DNA of 64,000 bases from Rhodospirillales bacterium (GCA_019455065.1 JACFNC010000005.1:229913-293912), one strand, 5' to 3'; shown: positions 8,457-17,048, counted from the first letter of the stretch. Notes: generated from the sequence alone by a model not told the origin. Made by a program: numbers and translations.

Positions 8457-9911
8457 ATGATACCCTCGGTCATTCCCAACTGGATCGGCGGCGAGGAGCG
8501 CGGCGCAGCGGGCACCCTCGACAAGTTCGCGCCGCACGACGGCAGCCGTCTGTGCGCCTTCGCGCGTTCCGGAGCGGGCGAGGTCGAGGCCGCCGTCGCC
8601 GCCGCGGCTGCGGCGCAGCCGGCCTGGGCGGACCTGACGCCCGTGCGGCGCGGGCAGATCCTGGCCGACGTGGTGGCGGCGCTCAAGGCGGCGCGCGAGG
8701 ACATGGCCCGCGTCGTCGCGGTCGAAACCGGCAAGTCGCAGAAGGACGCGCTGGGCGAGGTGGGGGGCGCCATCCTGCAGGGCGAGTTTTTCGCCGGCGA
8801 GGGCATGCGCCTCTACGGCCGCTCCCTGACCAGCGGCATGCCCGGCAAGTACAGCCACACCATACGCCAGCCGCGCGGGGTCGCCGGCCTGATCGTTCCC
8901 GCCAACACGCCGATCGCCAACATCGCGTGGAAGGTGTTTCCCGCCTTGATCTGCGGAAATGCCGCGGTGCTCAAGGCCTCGGAGGACGCGCCGGCGACGG
9001 CGTGGTTGTTCGCGCGTCTGGCCAAGGAGGCGGGCCTGCCGGACGGCGTTCTCAACGTCGTCCAGGGCACGGGCCTCGAGGCGGGAGGGCCGCTGGTCGA
9101 GGACGGGCGGGTGTCGGTGATCAGTTTCACCGGATCGACCGCGGTCGGCCGCTGGATCGCCGAACGGGCTGGCCACCGCCTGGCGCGCATTTCGCTCGAA
9201 CTGGGCGGCAAGAATCCCCTGGTCGTGTGCGACGACGCCGATCTCGACAACGCCGTGCGCTGGGCCGCGCTGTCGGCGTTCAGCAATGCCGGCCAGCGCT
9301 GCGCCGCGGCCAGCCGGATCATCGTCATGGACGCGGTCTACGATGCGTTCCGCGACCGCCTCGTCGAGCGGGCGCGGGCGCTTCGCCTGGGCATCGGTGA
9401 CGGCGACGACTTCGGGCCGGTGATCAATGCCCGCCAACTGGCCAACATTCTCGCGACCATCGAGCGGGCCAAGGCCGCGGGGGCCAATGTCCTGACCGGG
9501 GGCGAGCGGCTCGAGGACGCGGCGCATGCCCAGGGCTACTATATCGCCCCCACCGTCATCGACGGGGTCGATCCGGGGGCCGAACTGTCCTGCGCCGAAC
9601 TCTTCGGCCCGGTCACCGTGCTCTACCGGGTAAAGGACTTCCATGAGGCGGTGGCGCTGGCCAACGCCACCGAGTACGGCCTGACCGCGGCGATCCACAC
9701 CCGCAACGTCGATCGCGCGATGCATTTCGGGCAGAAGGTGCGGGCCGGGGTGGTCAACGTGAACATCGGCACCTATGGCAGCGAGCCGCACATGCCCTTC
9801 GGCGGGTTCGGAGCGTCGGGGAACGGCACCCGTGAGCCCGGCACCGAGGCCCTGGACGTGTATTCGGAAGTGAAGAACATCTCCTTCGTCGTCGATCCCG
9901 GCAGGTTGTGA
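8457..9911 (+). CDS. Aldehyde dehydrogenase family protein
   Basis: This 484-aa NAD(P)-dependent aldehyde dehydrogenase has the cofactor loop SFTGSTAVGRWIAE, the general-base glutamate in LELGGKNPLVV, and the nucleophilic cysteine in NAGQRCAAASR. The late motif ELFGPVTVLYRV is also intact. Length and motifs agree with succinate-semialdehyde/betaine-aldehyde type enzymes. It lies 13 nt after the SDR gene and 13 nt before the cytidylyltransferase gene, so it is probably part of the sugar pathway rather than general metabolism. An aldehyde oxidation step is unusual in nonulosonic acid clusters and suggests a modified sugar (inference). Confidence 0.9.
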   Translation: MIPSVIPNWIGGEERGAAGTLDKFAPHDGSRLCAFARSGAGEVEAAVAAAAAAQPAWADLTPVRRGQILADVVAALKAAREDMARVVAVETGKSQKDALGEVGGAILQGEFFAGEGMRLYGRSLTSGMPGKYSHTIRQPRGVAGLIVPANTPIANIAWKVFPALICGNAAVLKASEDAPATAWLFARLAKEAGLPDGVLNVVQGTGLEAGGPLVEDGRVSVISFTGSTAVGRWIAERAGHRLARISLELGGKNPLVVCDDADLDNAVRWAALSAFSNAGQRCAAASRIIVMDAVYDAFRDRLVERARALRLGIGDGDDFGPVINARQLANILATIERAKAAGANVLTGGERLEDAAHAQGYYIAPTVIDGVDPGAELSCAELFGPVTVLYRVKDFHEAVALANATEYGLTAAIHTRNVDRAMHFGQKVRAGVVNVNIGTYGSEPHMPFGGFGASGNGTREPGTEALDVYSEVKNISFVVDPGRL

Positions 9912-9924
9912 GAGACCCATCCGC

Positions 9925-10704
9925 ATGAGCGATTACCGCGCCATCGCCCTGATCCCGGCCCGCTCCGGTTCGAAACGCGTGCCGCACAAGAACATCCGCC
10001 GGCTGGGCGACCATCCGGTGATCGCCTACAGCATCGCCGCGGCGAAGGCCTCGGGGGTGTTCGACACGGTCATGGTGTCCACCGACAGCGAGATGTATGC
10101 CGAGGTGGCACGGCATTACGGGGCCGAGGTGCCCTTCCTGCGGCCGCCCAATATCGCCGGCGACAAGTCGCCCGACGTCGAATGGGTCGAGTATACCCTC
10201 GACCGCCTGGCCGCCGAGGGACGCCGCTTCGACTGTTTCAGCATCCTGCGCCCGACCAGCCCTTTCCGGCTGCCGGAGACGATCCGCCGCGCCTGGTCCG
10301 AATTCGCCGCCGAAAGCGGCGTGGACTCGCTGCGCGCCGTCGAGAAGTGCAAGCAGCACCCGGGCAAGATGTGGGTGATTCGCGGCCGGCGCATGACGCC
10401 GCTGCTGCCTCTATCCCCCGCCGAACAGCCGTGGCACAGCAGCCAGTACGCGGCCCTTCCCGAAGTGTTCGTGCAGAACGCCAGTCTGGAGATCGCCTGG
10501 ACGAGGGTCATCCATGAAACCCGCACCATCGCGGGGCATTGCGTGATGCCGTTCCTGACGGTCGACAGCGAAGGCCTGGACGTGAACGACGAATTCGATT
10601 GGCGGATGGCGGAATGGCTGCTCGAACGCAACCAGGCGCGCCTGCCCGCCGTCCCTGTCGCCCCCTATCAGGGGGAAGCGGCGATCCAAACCCTAGACGC
10701 ATAG
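9925..10704 (+). CDS. Acylneuraminate cytidylyltransferase-like CMP-sugar synthetase
   Basis: This 259-aa protein activates an ulosonic acid with CTP. The nucleotide-binding loop LIPARSGSKRVPHKNIRRL near the N-terminus, the VSTDSEMYAEVARHYGAEV segment, RPTSPFR, and FVQNASLEIAW all match the NeuA/PtmB/PseF group. The C-terminal DVNDEFDWRMAEWLL is the family's metal-site region. It sits between the aldehyde dehydrogenase and transketolase genes in one run of same-strand genes. Product specificity (Neu5Ac, legionaminic, pseudaminic, Kdn or another acid) cannot be decided by eye. Confidence 0.9.
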   Translation: MSDYRAIALIPARSGSKRVPHKNIRRLGDHPVIAYSIAAAKASGVFDTVMVSTDSEMYAEVARHYGAEVPFLRPPNIAGDKSPDVEWVEYTLDRLAAEGRRFDCFSILRPTSPFRLPETIRRAWSEFAAESGVDSLRAVEKCKQHPGKMWVIRGRRMTPLLPLSPAEQPWHSSQYAALPEVFVQNASLEIAWTRVIHETRTIAGHCVMPFLTVDSEGLDVNDEFDWRMAEWLLERNQARLPAVPVAPYQGEAAIQTLDA

Positions 10705-10717
10705 CGAGACATCAACC

Positions 10718-12652
10718 GTGCCCCACACCCAGATCGCCGTATCCGAAGCCGGGACCACCCTTTTCTTCGCCCCCAAGCAGGAACTCGACCGGGCGCGCAA
10801 TCTCAACGCGCCCGCCACCGACCGCACGCGGCTGTTCGCCACGCTGGCGCGTCTCAACGCCCTGTACATGATCGCCAAGGCGGGTTCCGGCCACATCGGC
10901 AGCAGCTTCTCCAGCCTCGACATCGTGTCCTGGGTCTATCTCAACGAGCTGCGCCCGGGGAAGGACGTGTACTTCTCGTCCAAGGGACACGACGCGCCCG
11001 GCCAGTACAGCGTTCTCACCGCCCTCGGCGTGCTCCCTTTCGACAAGATTCACACCCTGCGCCGCCTCGGCGGCCTGCCCGGCCACCCCGACATCCAGAC
11101 GCCCGGCATGGTGGCCAACACCGGGTCGCTCGGCATGGGCATCTCGAAGGCCAAGGGGATGGTGCGCGCCAACAGGCTGAAGGGCGTGGAGGGGCGGGTC
11201 TTCCTGATGACGGGCGACGGCGAACTACAGGAGGGGCAGTTCTGGGAATCTTTGCAGTCGGCGGCCAACCACAGGATGCACGAAATCACGGTCGTCGTGG
11301 ACCACAACAAGCTGCAGTCGGACACGTTCGTCTCGAACGTCAGCGATCTCGGCGATCTGGTCGCAAAGTTCAAGGCGTTCGGCTGGCATGTGGCGCGCTG
11401 CGACGGCCACGACCACGCGGCGCTGGCGGAAGTGTTCCGCGAGTTCGCCACGGTCGGGGACAAGCCGAAGATTCTGATTGCCGACACGGTCAAGGGTGCC
11501 GGGGTGTCGTTCATGGCCCACACGGCGATGGCCGAGGGGCAGGAGTTCTACCGCTATCATAGCGGCGCGCCGACGGCGGACGAGTATCGCAGGGCCGCCG
11601 CCGAACTGGTCGCGGACGCCGGGCGGCAACTCGCCGAGCTTCGCTGCGAACCCCTCCAGGTGGAAACCGTGCGGGTCACGCCCGCCATGCCGCCGGCCAA
11701 TCCGCAGCGGCTCATCCCGGCCTATAGCGAGGCGATCGTGGCGGCGGCCGAGCGGCATCCCGAACTCGTCGCCCTCGATGCCGATCTCATCACCGATACC
11801 GGGCTGATCCCCTTCCGCGAGCGGTTTTCCCAGCGCTTCTTCGAGTGCGGCATCGCCGAGCAGGACATGGTGTCCCAGGCCAGTGGCATGGCCCTGTCGG
11901 GGCTGCTTCCGGTCGTCCACTCCTTCGCCTGCTTCCTGACGCCGCGGCCGAACGAGCAGATCTTCAACGCCTGTTCCGAGGGCAAGAAGATCGTTTTCGT
12001 GGGATCGCTGGTCGGCCTGCTGCCAGCCGGCCCCGGCCATTCGCACCAGTCGGTAAGAGACATCTCGGCCATGGCCGCGATGCCGGGCATCACGCTGGTC
12101 GAGCCAAGCTGCCCGGCCGAAGTAAGGCCGCTCCTCGACTGGTGCGTCGAGTCCAATCCCGGGCCCTCGTATATGCGGCTCGTCTCCATTCCCTACAGCA
12201 TCCCTTTCGGCCTGCCCGAAGGGTACCGCCCGGAGCCCGGAAAGGGCGTGACCTTGAGGAAGGGGGGCGAGGTGGCGATCATCGGCTACGGGCCGGTGCT
12301 GCTGTCGGAGGCTTGGCGTGCGGCGGACATCCTCGCGCGGGAAGGCATCTCGGCCGAGGTCATCAACCTACCCTGGCTCAACCGTATCGACGCCGGCTGG
12401 CTGAAGGCGGCGCTGGACGGCAAGCGGCACCTGTTCGCCCTCGACAACCATTTCCTGATCGGCGGGCAGGGGGATCGGATCGCCGAGGCCCTGGCGGGCT
12501 TCGGAGGTAACGTGAAAGTCGGTTTTTCCAGAATCGGCATCGAGGGTTTGCCGGAATGCGGGACGAATGATGAGATCCTGGCGTATCATGGGCTGAACGC
12601 CGAGGGCATCGCCGCCACCGTCCGCCGACGGTTGGAAGGGCGGTCCTCGTAA
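10718..12652 (+). CDS. Complete single-chain transketolase-like enzyme
   Basis: The 644-aa product starts at a GTG and carries all three transketolase parts. The thiamine-diphosphate binding domain has GSGHIGSSFSSLDIV, SKGHDAPGQYS and GDGELQEGQFWES followed by VVVDHNKLQSD. The pyrimidine-binding domain has FFECGIAEQDMVSQASGMA. The C-terminal regulatory domain has EVAIIGYGPVLLSEA. The His and Gly-rich sites are intact, so it should be active. It is the last gene of the ulosonic acid block, 13 nt after the cytidylyltransferase gene. The sequence lacks features of the central-pathway Tkt (for example the usual N-terminal ANAIRAL segment), consistent with a specialised role in moving a two-carbon unit during sugar-precursor synthesis. 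That role is inference. Confidence 0.88.
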   Translation: MPHTQIAVSEAGTTLFFAPKQELDRARNLNAPATDRTRLFATLARLNALYMIAKAGSGHIGSSFSSLDIVSWVYLNELRPGKDVYFSSKGHDAPGQYSVLTALGVLPFDKIHTLRRLGGLPGHPDIQTPGMVANTGSLGMGISKAKGMVRANRLKGVEGRVFLMTGDGELQEGQFWESLQSAANHRMHEITVVVDHNKLQSDTFVSNVSDLGDLVAKFKAFGWHVARCDGHDHAALAEVFREFATVGDKPKILIADTVKGAGVSFMAHTAMAEGQEFYRYHSGAPTADEYRRAAAELVADAGRQLAELRCEPLQVETVRVTPAMPPANPQRLIPAYSEAIVAAAERHPELVALDADLITDTGLIPFRERFSQRFFECGIAEQDMVSQASGMALSGLLPVVHSFACFLTPRPNEQIFNACSEGKKIVFVGSLVGLLPAGPGHSHQSVRDISAMAAMPGITLVEPSCPAEVRPLLDWCVESNPGPSYMRLVSIPYSIPFGLPEGYRPEPGKGVTLRKGGEVAIIGYGPVLLSEAWRAADILAREGISAEVINLPWLNRIDAGWLKAALDGKRHLFALDNHFLIGGQGDRIAEALAGFGGNVKVGFSRIGIEGLPECGTNDEILAYHGLNAEGIAATVRRRLEGRSS

Positions 12653-12684
12653 CCGTCTGATTGTCCGGGGGAAACGAGAGGGGT

Positions 12685-13236
12685 ATGTCGACGCTTCCGG
12701 TTCCGATCGTCCTGCCGAAGCCCCCCCAGGACCCTGGCGGGGATGTCGAGCAGCTAATCCGGGATCTGCGCTGTCCCGACAACCCGGAAGCCGTCCGCAG
12801 TGTGGTTCAGTACACCGGCAACTATCGAAACTACACGCAGGCTTTGGCCCAGAAACTGGCGGCCGTGGTGCAGGAGGTCGAGCGTACCGTCCACGATCCC
12901 CAGGTTCTTACCCAGTATGTCCAGGCGTTCCTGGCCTACGAGCGGAGCAGGCGCTCGGGGCTGGCGCCGCTACTGCTGCGGATTCGAATGCGACCGGGCG
13001 TTTCCATTACCATTGGCGGCGGACCGGCCGCCGCGCAGTGGCAGCAAAGCGTCCATGCCCTCAATCTTGCCATCGTCAACGAACTCGAGCTTCTGCGTGA
13101 CGCGCGCCTGCGCGTGGAGCTGAAAAAGGCCAAGGCGCTCAACGGGGGACAGGCCGGCGGCCTAATCGCCAAGAACGGGATCGAGGTGCGGATTCATTTC
13201 CGTCGCCTGCGCGACGATGCAGCAACGTCGGGTTGA
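12685..13236 (+). CDS. Unknown protein overlapping a RelE/ParE-like toxin gene
   Basis: I do not recognise this 183-aa protein. The start ATG at 12685 follows GAGAGGGG. The sequence looks soluble and mostly helical, with a Pro-rich N-terminus, a helical middle (YRNYTQALAQKLAAVVQEVERT), and a central GVSITIGGGPAAAQW stretch. The C-terminus is basic (VELKKAKALNGGQAGG). No helix-turn-helix, ribbon-helix-helix or AbrB fold is evident, so it is not a typical DNA-binding antitoxin. Its last 20 nt overlap the start of the toxin-like gene, so the two are probably translated together. It may be a partner of that protein or the last gene of the preceding sugar operon, 32 nt upstream. Confidence 0.55.
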   Translation: MSTLPVPIVLPKPPQDPGGDVEQLIRDLRCPDNPEAVRSVVQYTGNYRNYTQALAQKLAAVVQEVERTVHDPQVLTQYVQAFLAYERSRRSGLAPLLLRIRMRPGVSITIGGGPAAAQWQQSVHALNLAIVNELELLRDARLRVELKKAKALNGGQAGGLIAKNGIEVRIHFRRLRDDAATSG

Positions 13237-13546
13237 AATCCTCCCCTCGTTCACGGCGGCCCTGCGCGAACTCCCTCCCGACATTCAGCGCCGAACCGAG
13301 GACGTGGTCGTCCACTTCGTGGAACGAACGGCGGAAAACGCATTGCGGCCGGAACTCAAGAACGGCTTCGACGGCGTCTGGACCTTTCGGATCACCAATC
13401 GCTACCGCGCCTTTTATCTCAAGGACCGCGACCCCGAGGGGGCCATCTTTCGGCTCTTCCACGTCGGGCATCACGACGATTACCGGGTCATCAAGAACCG
13501 CATACCCCGAATGCAGGTGACGGTGACGATGAACAAACGCAAATAA
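13217..13546 (+). CDS. RelE/ParE-superfamily toxin-like protein
   Basis: This basic 109-aa protein has the pattern of the RelE/ParE/HigB fold. An N-terminal strand with helix (VEILPSFTAALRELPPDIQRR) leads to LKNGFDGVWTFRITNRYRAFY, where the R-x-x-x-RYR-type strand lies, and then RLFHVGHHDDYRVI, which matches the family's final strand. Such proteins cleave mRNA at the ribosome or poison gyrase, and are normally neutralised by an adjacent antitoxin. Here the upstream overlapping gene (12685-13236) is too large and lacks an evident DNA-binding motif, and the gene downstream is a convergent glycosyltransferase. The antitoxin is therefore unidentified, or the protein has another role. It ends 2 nt before the convergent gene. 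Confidence 0.65.
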   Translation: MQQRRVEILPSFTAALRELPPDIQRRTEDVVVHFVERTAENALRPELKNGFDGVWTFRITNRYRAFYLKDRDPEGAIFRLFHVGHHDDYRVIKNRIPRMQVTVTMNKRK

Positions 13547-13548
13547 AA

Positions 13549-14763
13549 TCAAAAACCGAGGATGGTCCGGGTGCGGAGCGAATAGTTCTCGAGCCCGAAC
13601 ATTTCGATCGCCATTGCACGGGCGGTGCGGCCCAGCCGTTCGGCCAAGGCATGGTCCTCGCGCAGGCGACGCAGCCATTGCGCCGCGGCGTCGATGTCGG
13701 GGTCCGCCCATCGCTGGTTTGGGTCATGGTAGCTGCCCTGGGGGTCGATGGCGGGGACGAGCCGGCACGGCACCGGGCAGGCGTTTGCGGCGTTCACGAA
13801 ATCGGTGGTGGCCGACCAGTCGGTGGCGACCACCGGCGTGCCCAGCAGCATCGCCTCCGCGGCCAGAAGGCCGAAGCCTTCCGCGCGGTGAAGCGACAGC
13901 GCCACGTCGGCGGCGGCAAGCAGGCTGAACACCTCGACCCGGCTCATCGTGTCGGTCACCAACTCGATGTTGGGGGCGTCGGCGATGGCCGCACGCAGGG
14001 CACGCTCGCCATCGGGCCAGACCTGGCCGTTGAGCATCTTGACCACAAGTCGCGCGCCCATGTCCCGATCAAAGGCGCGGCGGAAGGCGGCCACCGCCGC
14101 GAGCGGGTTTTTGCGCTCGAAGCCGGAAGCCATGTTGAACATCGCCACCGCAAGGAACGCGCCGCCGAAACGCCGGCGCAGCGGTGCCGGGTCGACGCCC
14201 TCTGGCAGCGAGATTGGGTGGGGAACGACCCTGACCGGCCCCGCGAAGTCCGCCGCCACGGCCTCGGCGACGAAGCGGCTGGGCACCCAGACCTCATGCA
14301 CGTAACGGCATCCGACCCGCCATTCGCGAGGCAGGCGCGGCAACTCCCAGTGCCAGAATCCGATCACCCGCTTCTCGGCCACGATGGGGCGGCCGAGCCA
14401 GCCCAAGGCATAAGGGACGAACGGCCCGCTGACGTGAAGGATAAGGCTGCCCGGACCGGGCTGGACCGGCGGAACGCTGGCCGCAAGAGGCAATTCGTCG
14501 GATCCCAGCAGCGACGGGCTGAGGTCGGCGATGGCGCAAGGAACGTCGGCGGAGGTCAGGGCGGCCAGTTGCAGGCGTGCCGATTCGCCGAGGCCGCTGG
14601 CCGACCGGAAGACGCCCGCCACCACTACCGGCGGGCGGGCGGGCGGGGGCGGCTGTTGCGGGCGTGGCGCCCGCAAGGTGCTCGCGAGGATGAACGCCCA
14701 GCGCCGCGGGCGGCGTGGCAGCAGCGACCAGGCACGGTGAAGGAGACGGCCAAACCCCGTCAT
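13549..14763 (-). CDS. GT4-family glycosyltransferase
   Basis: This 404-aa protein contains the glycosyl-transferases group 1 domain. The E-x7-E-like motif HRAEGFGLLAAEAMLLGTPVV lies near residue 290, and the basic donor site FNMASGFERKNP is further upstream. The N-terminal half has the GT-B acceptor fold (AGVFRSASGLGESARLQ, IGFWHWELPRLP). The start at 14763 (MTGFGRLL) is preferred over an upstream in-frame start at 14937, whose extra 58 residues are low-complexity and Arg/Ser-rich. It probably adds a hexose to a surface glycan. It is convergent with the toxin-like gene, leaving 2 nt between stops, and lies near ManC and the ulosonic acid block, in keeping with a polysaccharide locus. Confidence 0.85.
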   Translation of the reverse strand: MTGFGRLLHRAWSLLPRRPRRWAFILASTLRAPRPQQPPPPARPPVVVAGVFRSASGLGESARLQLAALTSADVPCAIADLSPSLLGSDELPLAASVPPVQPGPGSLILHVSGPFVPYALGWLGRPIVAEKRVIGFWHWELPRLPREWRVGCRYVHEVWVPSRFVAEAVAADFAGPVRVVPHPISLPEGVDPAPLRRRFGGAFLAVAMFNMASGFERKNPLAAVAAFRRAFDRDMGARLVVKMLNGQVWPDGERALRAAIADAPNIELVTDTMSRVEVFSLLAAADVALSLHRAEGFGLLAAEAMLLGTPVVATDWSATTDFVNAANACPVPCRLVPAIDPQGSYHDPNQRWADPDIDAAAQWLRRLREDHALAERLGRTARAMAIEMFGLENYSLRTRTILGF

Positions 14764-14947
14764 GGTGCGCCCCGGCAGCCGACTCCCTTGGTCTCTCGAG
14801 GTCTCATTCGTCGGCGCGATGGAGAAAGACGACCACCCGCGCCGCCCACGGGATTCCTGGGCCTGCGGCGCGCCGGAACATTGAGAAGAATCATTACGCC
14901 GAGGGAGGCGAAGCCCATCAAGAGGGGCTTCTCGCAACCGACCGAAC

Positions 14948-16549
14948 TCACACGAAAGCGTGGTCGATCGTCATGACGCCCATGAGGGTGATGCTGCCGC
15001 CATTGGCGAGGTCGACGACCGCCGGGTCGTCCGCATAGTCCATCCACGAAGGCAATTTGCTCTCTTCCACGAACAAAACCCCCGGTGTGAACGCAAACAC
15101 ATCGAGCGCCAAGTCGCTGCTGTCATACACGACCAGTGTGAGCGGATTCTCGTCGACTGCGTATTTGCGCAAGGTTTCGTTCAGGCTTGCGGAGAGGATC
15201 GGCGCCTCCACCCAGCTATCCGGCGAGTACACGAAATCCGTGATCGTAGTGAGCAAGGGAGCGACGCTCTGGTCATTGCCGGCGAACACGATGTCGGCGG
15301 CACGCAAAGTCGAAGGTTGCCTAATCCCGGGCAGGGGATCGACGCCGGTACCCGGCGCGATGTCCGGCAAGAGGGACGGTTCGCTCGGGGCGAGAGGTAC
15401 AGCGGAAACGATGCTGCCGCCCCCGTCCGTGGTTTCCCCAGGCAAATCCAGGAAGAAGATGTCCAGCGCTTCCTTGCTGATCTCGGCGAAGTTTATTTTC
15501 GGGAACTCGATCTTGACCGCGTCGGCCGCGACCGGCGTGACCTCCTTGACTTCGGCCACCTGGATCAGGTCGATCGACGCCGGTTCGGCGTCGGCGACCT
15601 GAAACCGGACGATCTCGGCATCGTTCTGGAGGGCCTTCTGGGCGAGGTTCTCACCGCCGTCGTGGTTGACGACGTGCGTGCCCGCCGGATCCGGTTTCAC
15701 CTCCGCCACCAGCCTGTCGCCTTTGTCGCCGTCGTGCTCGTGCTTGGCCGGCGGATCGCCGGTGACCTCTTGCGCCGCCTCGCCGTCGTGACGGTCGCTT
15801 TCACCGCTGGAATGCGGCTCGACCGTCGGTGCCGCGGCGACCACGGATACGGTTTTCGACGAAATCTCGTTGGCGGCGATCCGGTCGGTCTGCTGGGGCG
15901 TGTCGTGGTCCTCGGTGGGTTGGCCCTGAACCACCGACATGGCGAAGGCCACCACCGAGGCGAGCGATAGCCCCTGGATGCTGGCCGCGGCGAATTCGGA
16001 ATGGCTGTTCTTGTCGTCGGCTGGAGACGGCGGTCCGCCGCGGAAGGCGGCGCTCAGGGCCTCCATCAGGGCGCTCTTCTCGACCGGCTTGCCGGCCTCG
16101 GGGCCGATCCTCGCTTCGACCGGCGAGCCGACCTCTTCGGCGTCCCAGTTCTGCATCTGCTGAAGCGCCGTCGCGACGAAGGCGGTGAGCACGACAGCCG
16201 GATGCAAGAACAACTTCTCGCTCTTTGCCGGCCGCGGCAGCATCAGCGGCTGGCGGTCCACCATCTGGTCGATGATCTGGCGAAAGCTGGCACCGCGGAA
16301 GGTTTCGTCGATGGCGGCGCTGGCGGCGATGAACTGGCCGTCGATGCGTGCGAAGTGGGCGATCACGTCGCCGGTATCGGCGCGGCAGAAGAGGAACCAG
16401 GGATCGCCCTCGTCCGACAGCCCGGCCTCGGTGTCGACCTGGAGGCCGGCACGCCCGAGGATATCGACCACGCGATAGAGCTCGGCGAGCTCGTCGTTGG
16501 TCCAGTTCTGCTTTGTCCTCGCACTCCGGAAAGCGAGAATCGCGGCCAT
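14948..16549 (-). CDS. Unknown acidic 533-aa protein, possible type I secretion substrate
   Basis: I do not recognise a named family. An N-terminal region of about 110 residues (ELYRVVDILGRAGLQVDTEAG, WFLFCRADTGDVIAHFARIDG) looks like a compact conserved domain. Two hydrophobic stretches follow, near residues 135-150 (HPAVVLTAFVATALQQ) and 200-225. Next come a low-complexity His/Asp/Glu-rich linker (about 240-290) and an acidic C-terminal half. The last residues are DHAFV, an acidic residue followed by a short mostly hydrophobic tail, resembling the uncleaved C-terminal signal of Prt-type secreted proteins. No Gly/Asp-rich RTX repeats are present. It lies about 100 nt downstream of an XRE regulator on the same strand. 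A role as secreted substrate of the 1962-5074 exporter is speculative. Confidence 0.5.
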   Translation of the reverse strand: MAAILAFRSARTKQNWTNDELAELYRVVDILGRAGLQVDTEAGLSDEGDPWFLFCRADTGDVIAHFARIDGQFIAASAAIDETFRGASFRQIIDQMVDRQPLMLPRPAKSEKLFLHPAVVLTAFVATALQQMQNWDAEEVGSPVEARIGPEAGKPVEKSALMEALSAAFRGGPPSPADDKNSHSEFAAASIQGLSLASVVAFAMSVVQGQPTEDHDTPQQTDRIAANEISSKTVSVVAAAPTVEPHSSGESDRHDGEAAQEVTGDPPAKHEHDGDKGDRLVAEVKPDPAGTHVVNHDGGENLAQKALQNDAEIVRFQVADAEPASIDLIQVAEVKEVTPVAADAVKIEFPKINFAEISKEALDIFFLDLPGETTDGGGSIVSAVPLAPSEPSLLPDIAPGTGVDPLPGIRQPSTLRAADIVFAGNDQSVAPLLTTITDFVYSPDSWVEAPILSASLNETLRKYAVDENPLTLVVYDSSDLALDVFAFTPGVLFVEESKLPSWMDYADDPAVVDLANGGSITLMGVMTIDHAFV

Positions 16550-16650
16550 GAATTTCCGTCCGAATGCCCTGCCGCCCCGCCAAGATGCGAGGCGAGCCGC
16601 CGAGAAGGTATCAGAAGTTGCGGCCGATCGCTACTTGGGAATTACCCCGA

Positions 16651-16950
16651 TCAGCCCTGGCCGAAGAGAAGACGATACGTCTCGGGATCGTAATACTTCA
16701 TCAATTCCTTGACGAACGCGGCCGGCTCCATTCCCAAGGCATGGGCCCAGCGCTCGTAGCGATCGGGAGGAATGCGGCCACGTCCCGCCTCGAGCTGAGA
16801 GATGAAGGTGTAGTAATCGACGCCGACAAGGTCCGCCATCTCGCGCTGCGTGATGTTGCGGCTCTCGCGCAGTCCCTTGAGCCACTTGCCGGCTTGGCGG
16901 CGAAGGGCCTGGACATCATGTGCGGCGCTCTGCTGAGGATGCGAGTACAT
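16651..16950 (-). CDS. XRE-family helix-turn-helix regulator
   Basis: The protein of about 99 aa has a Cro/CI-type helix-turn-helix: RNITQREMADLVGVDYYTFISQLEAGRG, followed by IPPDRYERWAHALGM. It binds DNA, most likely in its own upstream region. The ATG at 16950 (MYSHPQQ) is preferred because AGGGTGG lies just upstream. The alternative start at 16998 would fall almost on the expected transcription start of the promoter at 17007-17035. A divergent manC gene begins at 17178, and the unknown 533-aa gene follows downstream on the same strand. The regulator could control either side. Confidence 0.85.
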   Translation of the reverse strand: MYSHPQQSAAHDVQALRRQAGKWLKGLRESRNITQREMADLVGVDYYTFISQLEAGRGRIPPDRYERWAHALGMEPAAFVKELMKYYDPETYRLLFGQG

Positions 16951-17006
16951 AACCAACCACCCTGTTCCAACCTCGGATGGCGAGTGCTGACCATCCATAA
17001 AGTCAA

Positions 17007-17048
17007 TTTATAGAATCGTTTACGCCCATGTACAAGAGTTACTGTACA
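17007..17048 (-). promoter_or_regulatory. Predicted promoter and TGTACA operator of the XRE regulator
   Basis: On the minus strand TTGTAC (17035-17030) and TATAAA (17012-17007) are 17 nt apart, a good sigma-70-type arrangement. Two TGTACA boxes at 17029-17034 and 17043-17048, separated by 8 nt, overlap and flank the -35 element, as expected of a repressor site. The region is visibly AT-richer than its surroundings. Confidence 0.5.

Noticed and set aside
12685..13236. Treating the 183-aa protein as a standard antitoxin
   Set aside because: No helix-turn-helix, ribbon-helix-helix or AbrB-like motif is visible, and it is too large.
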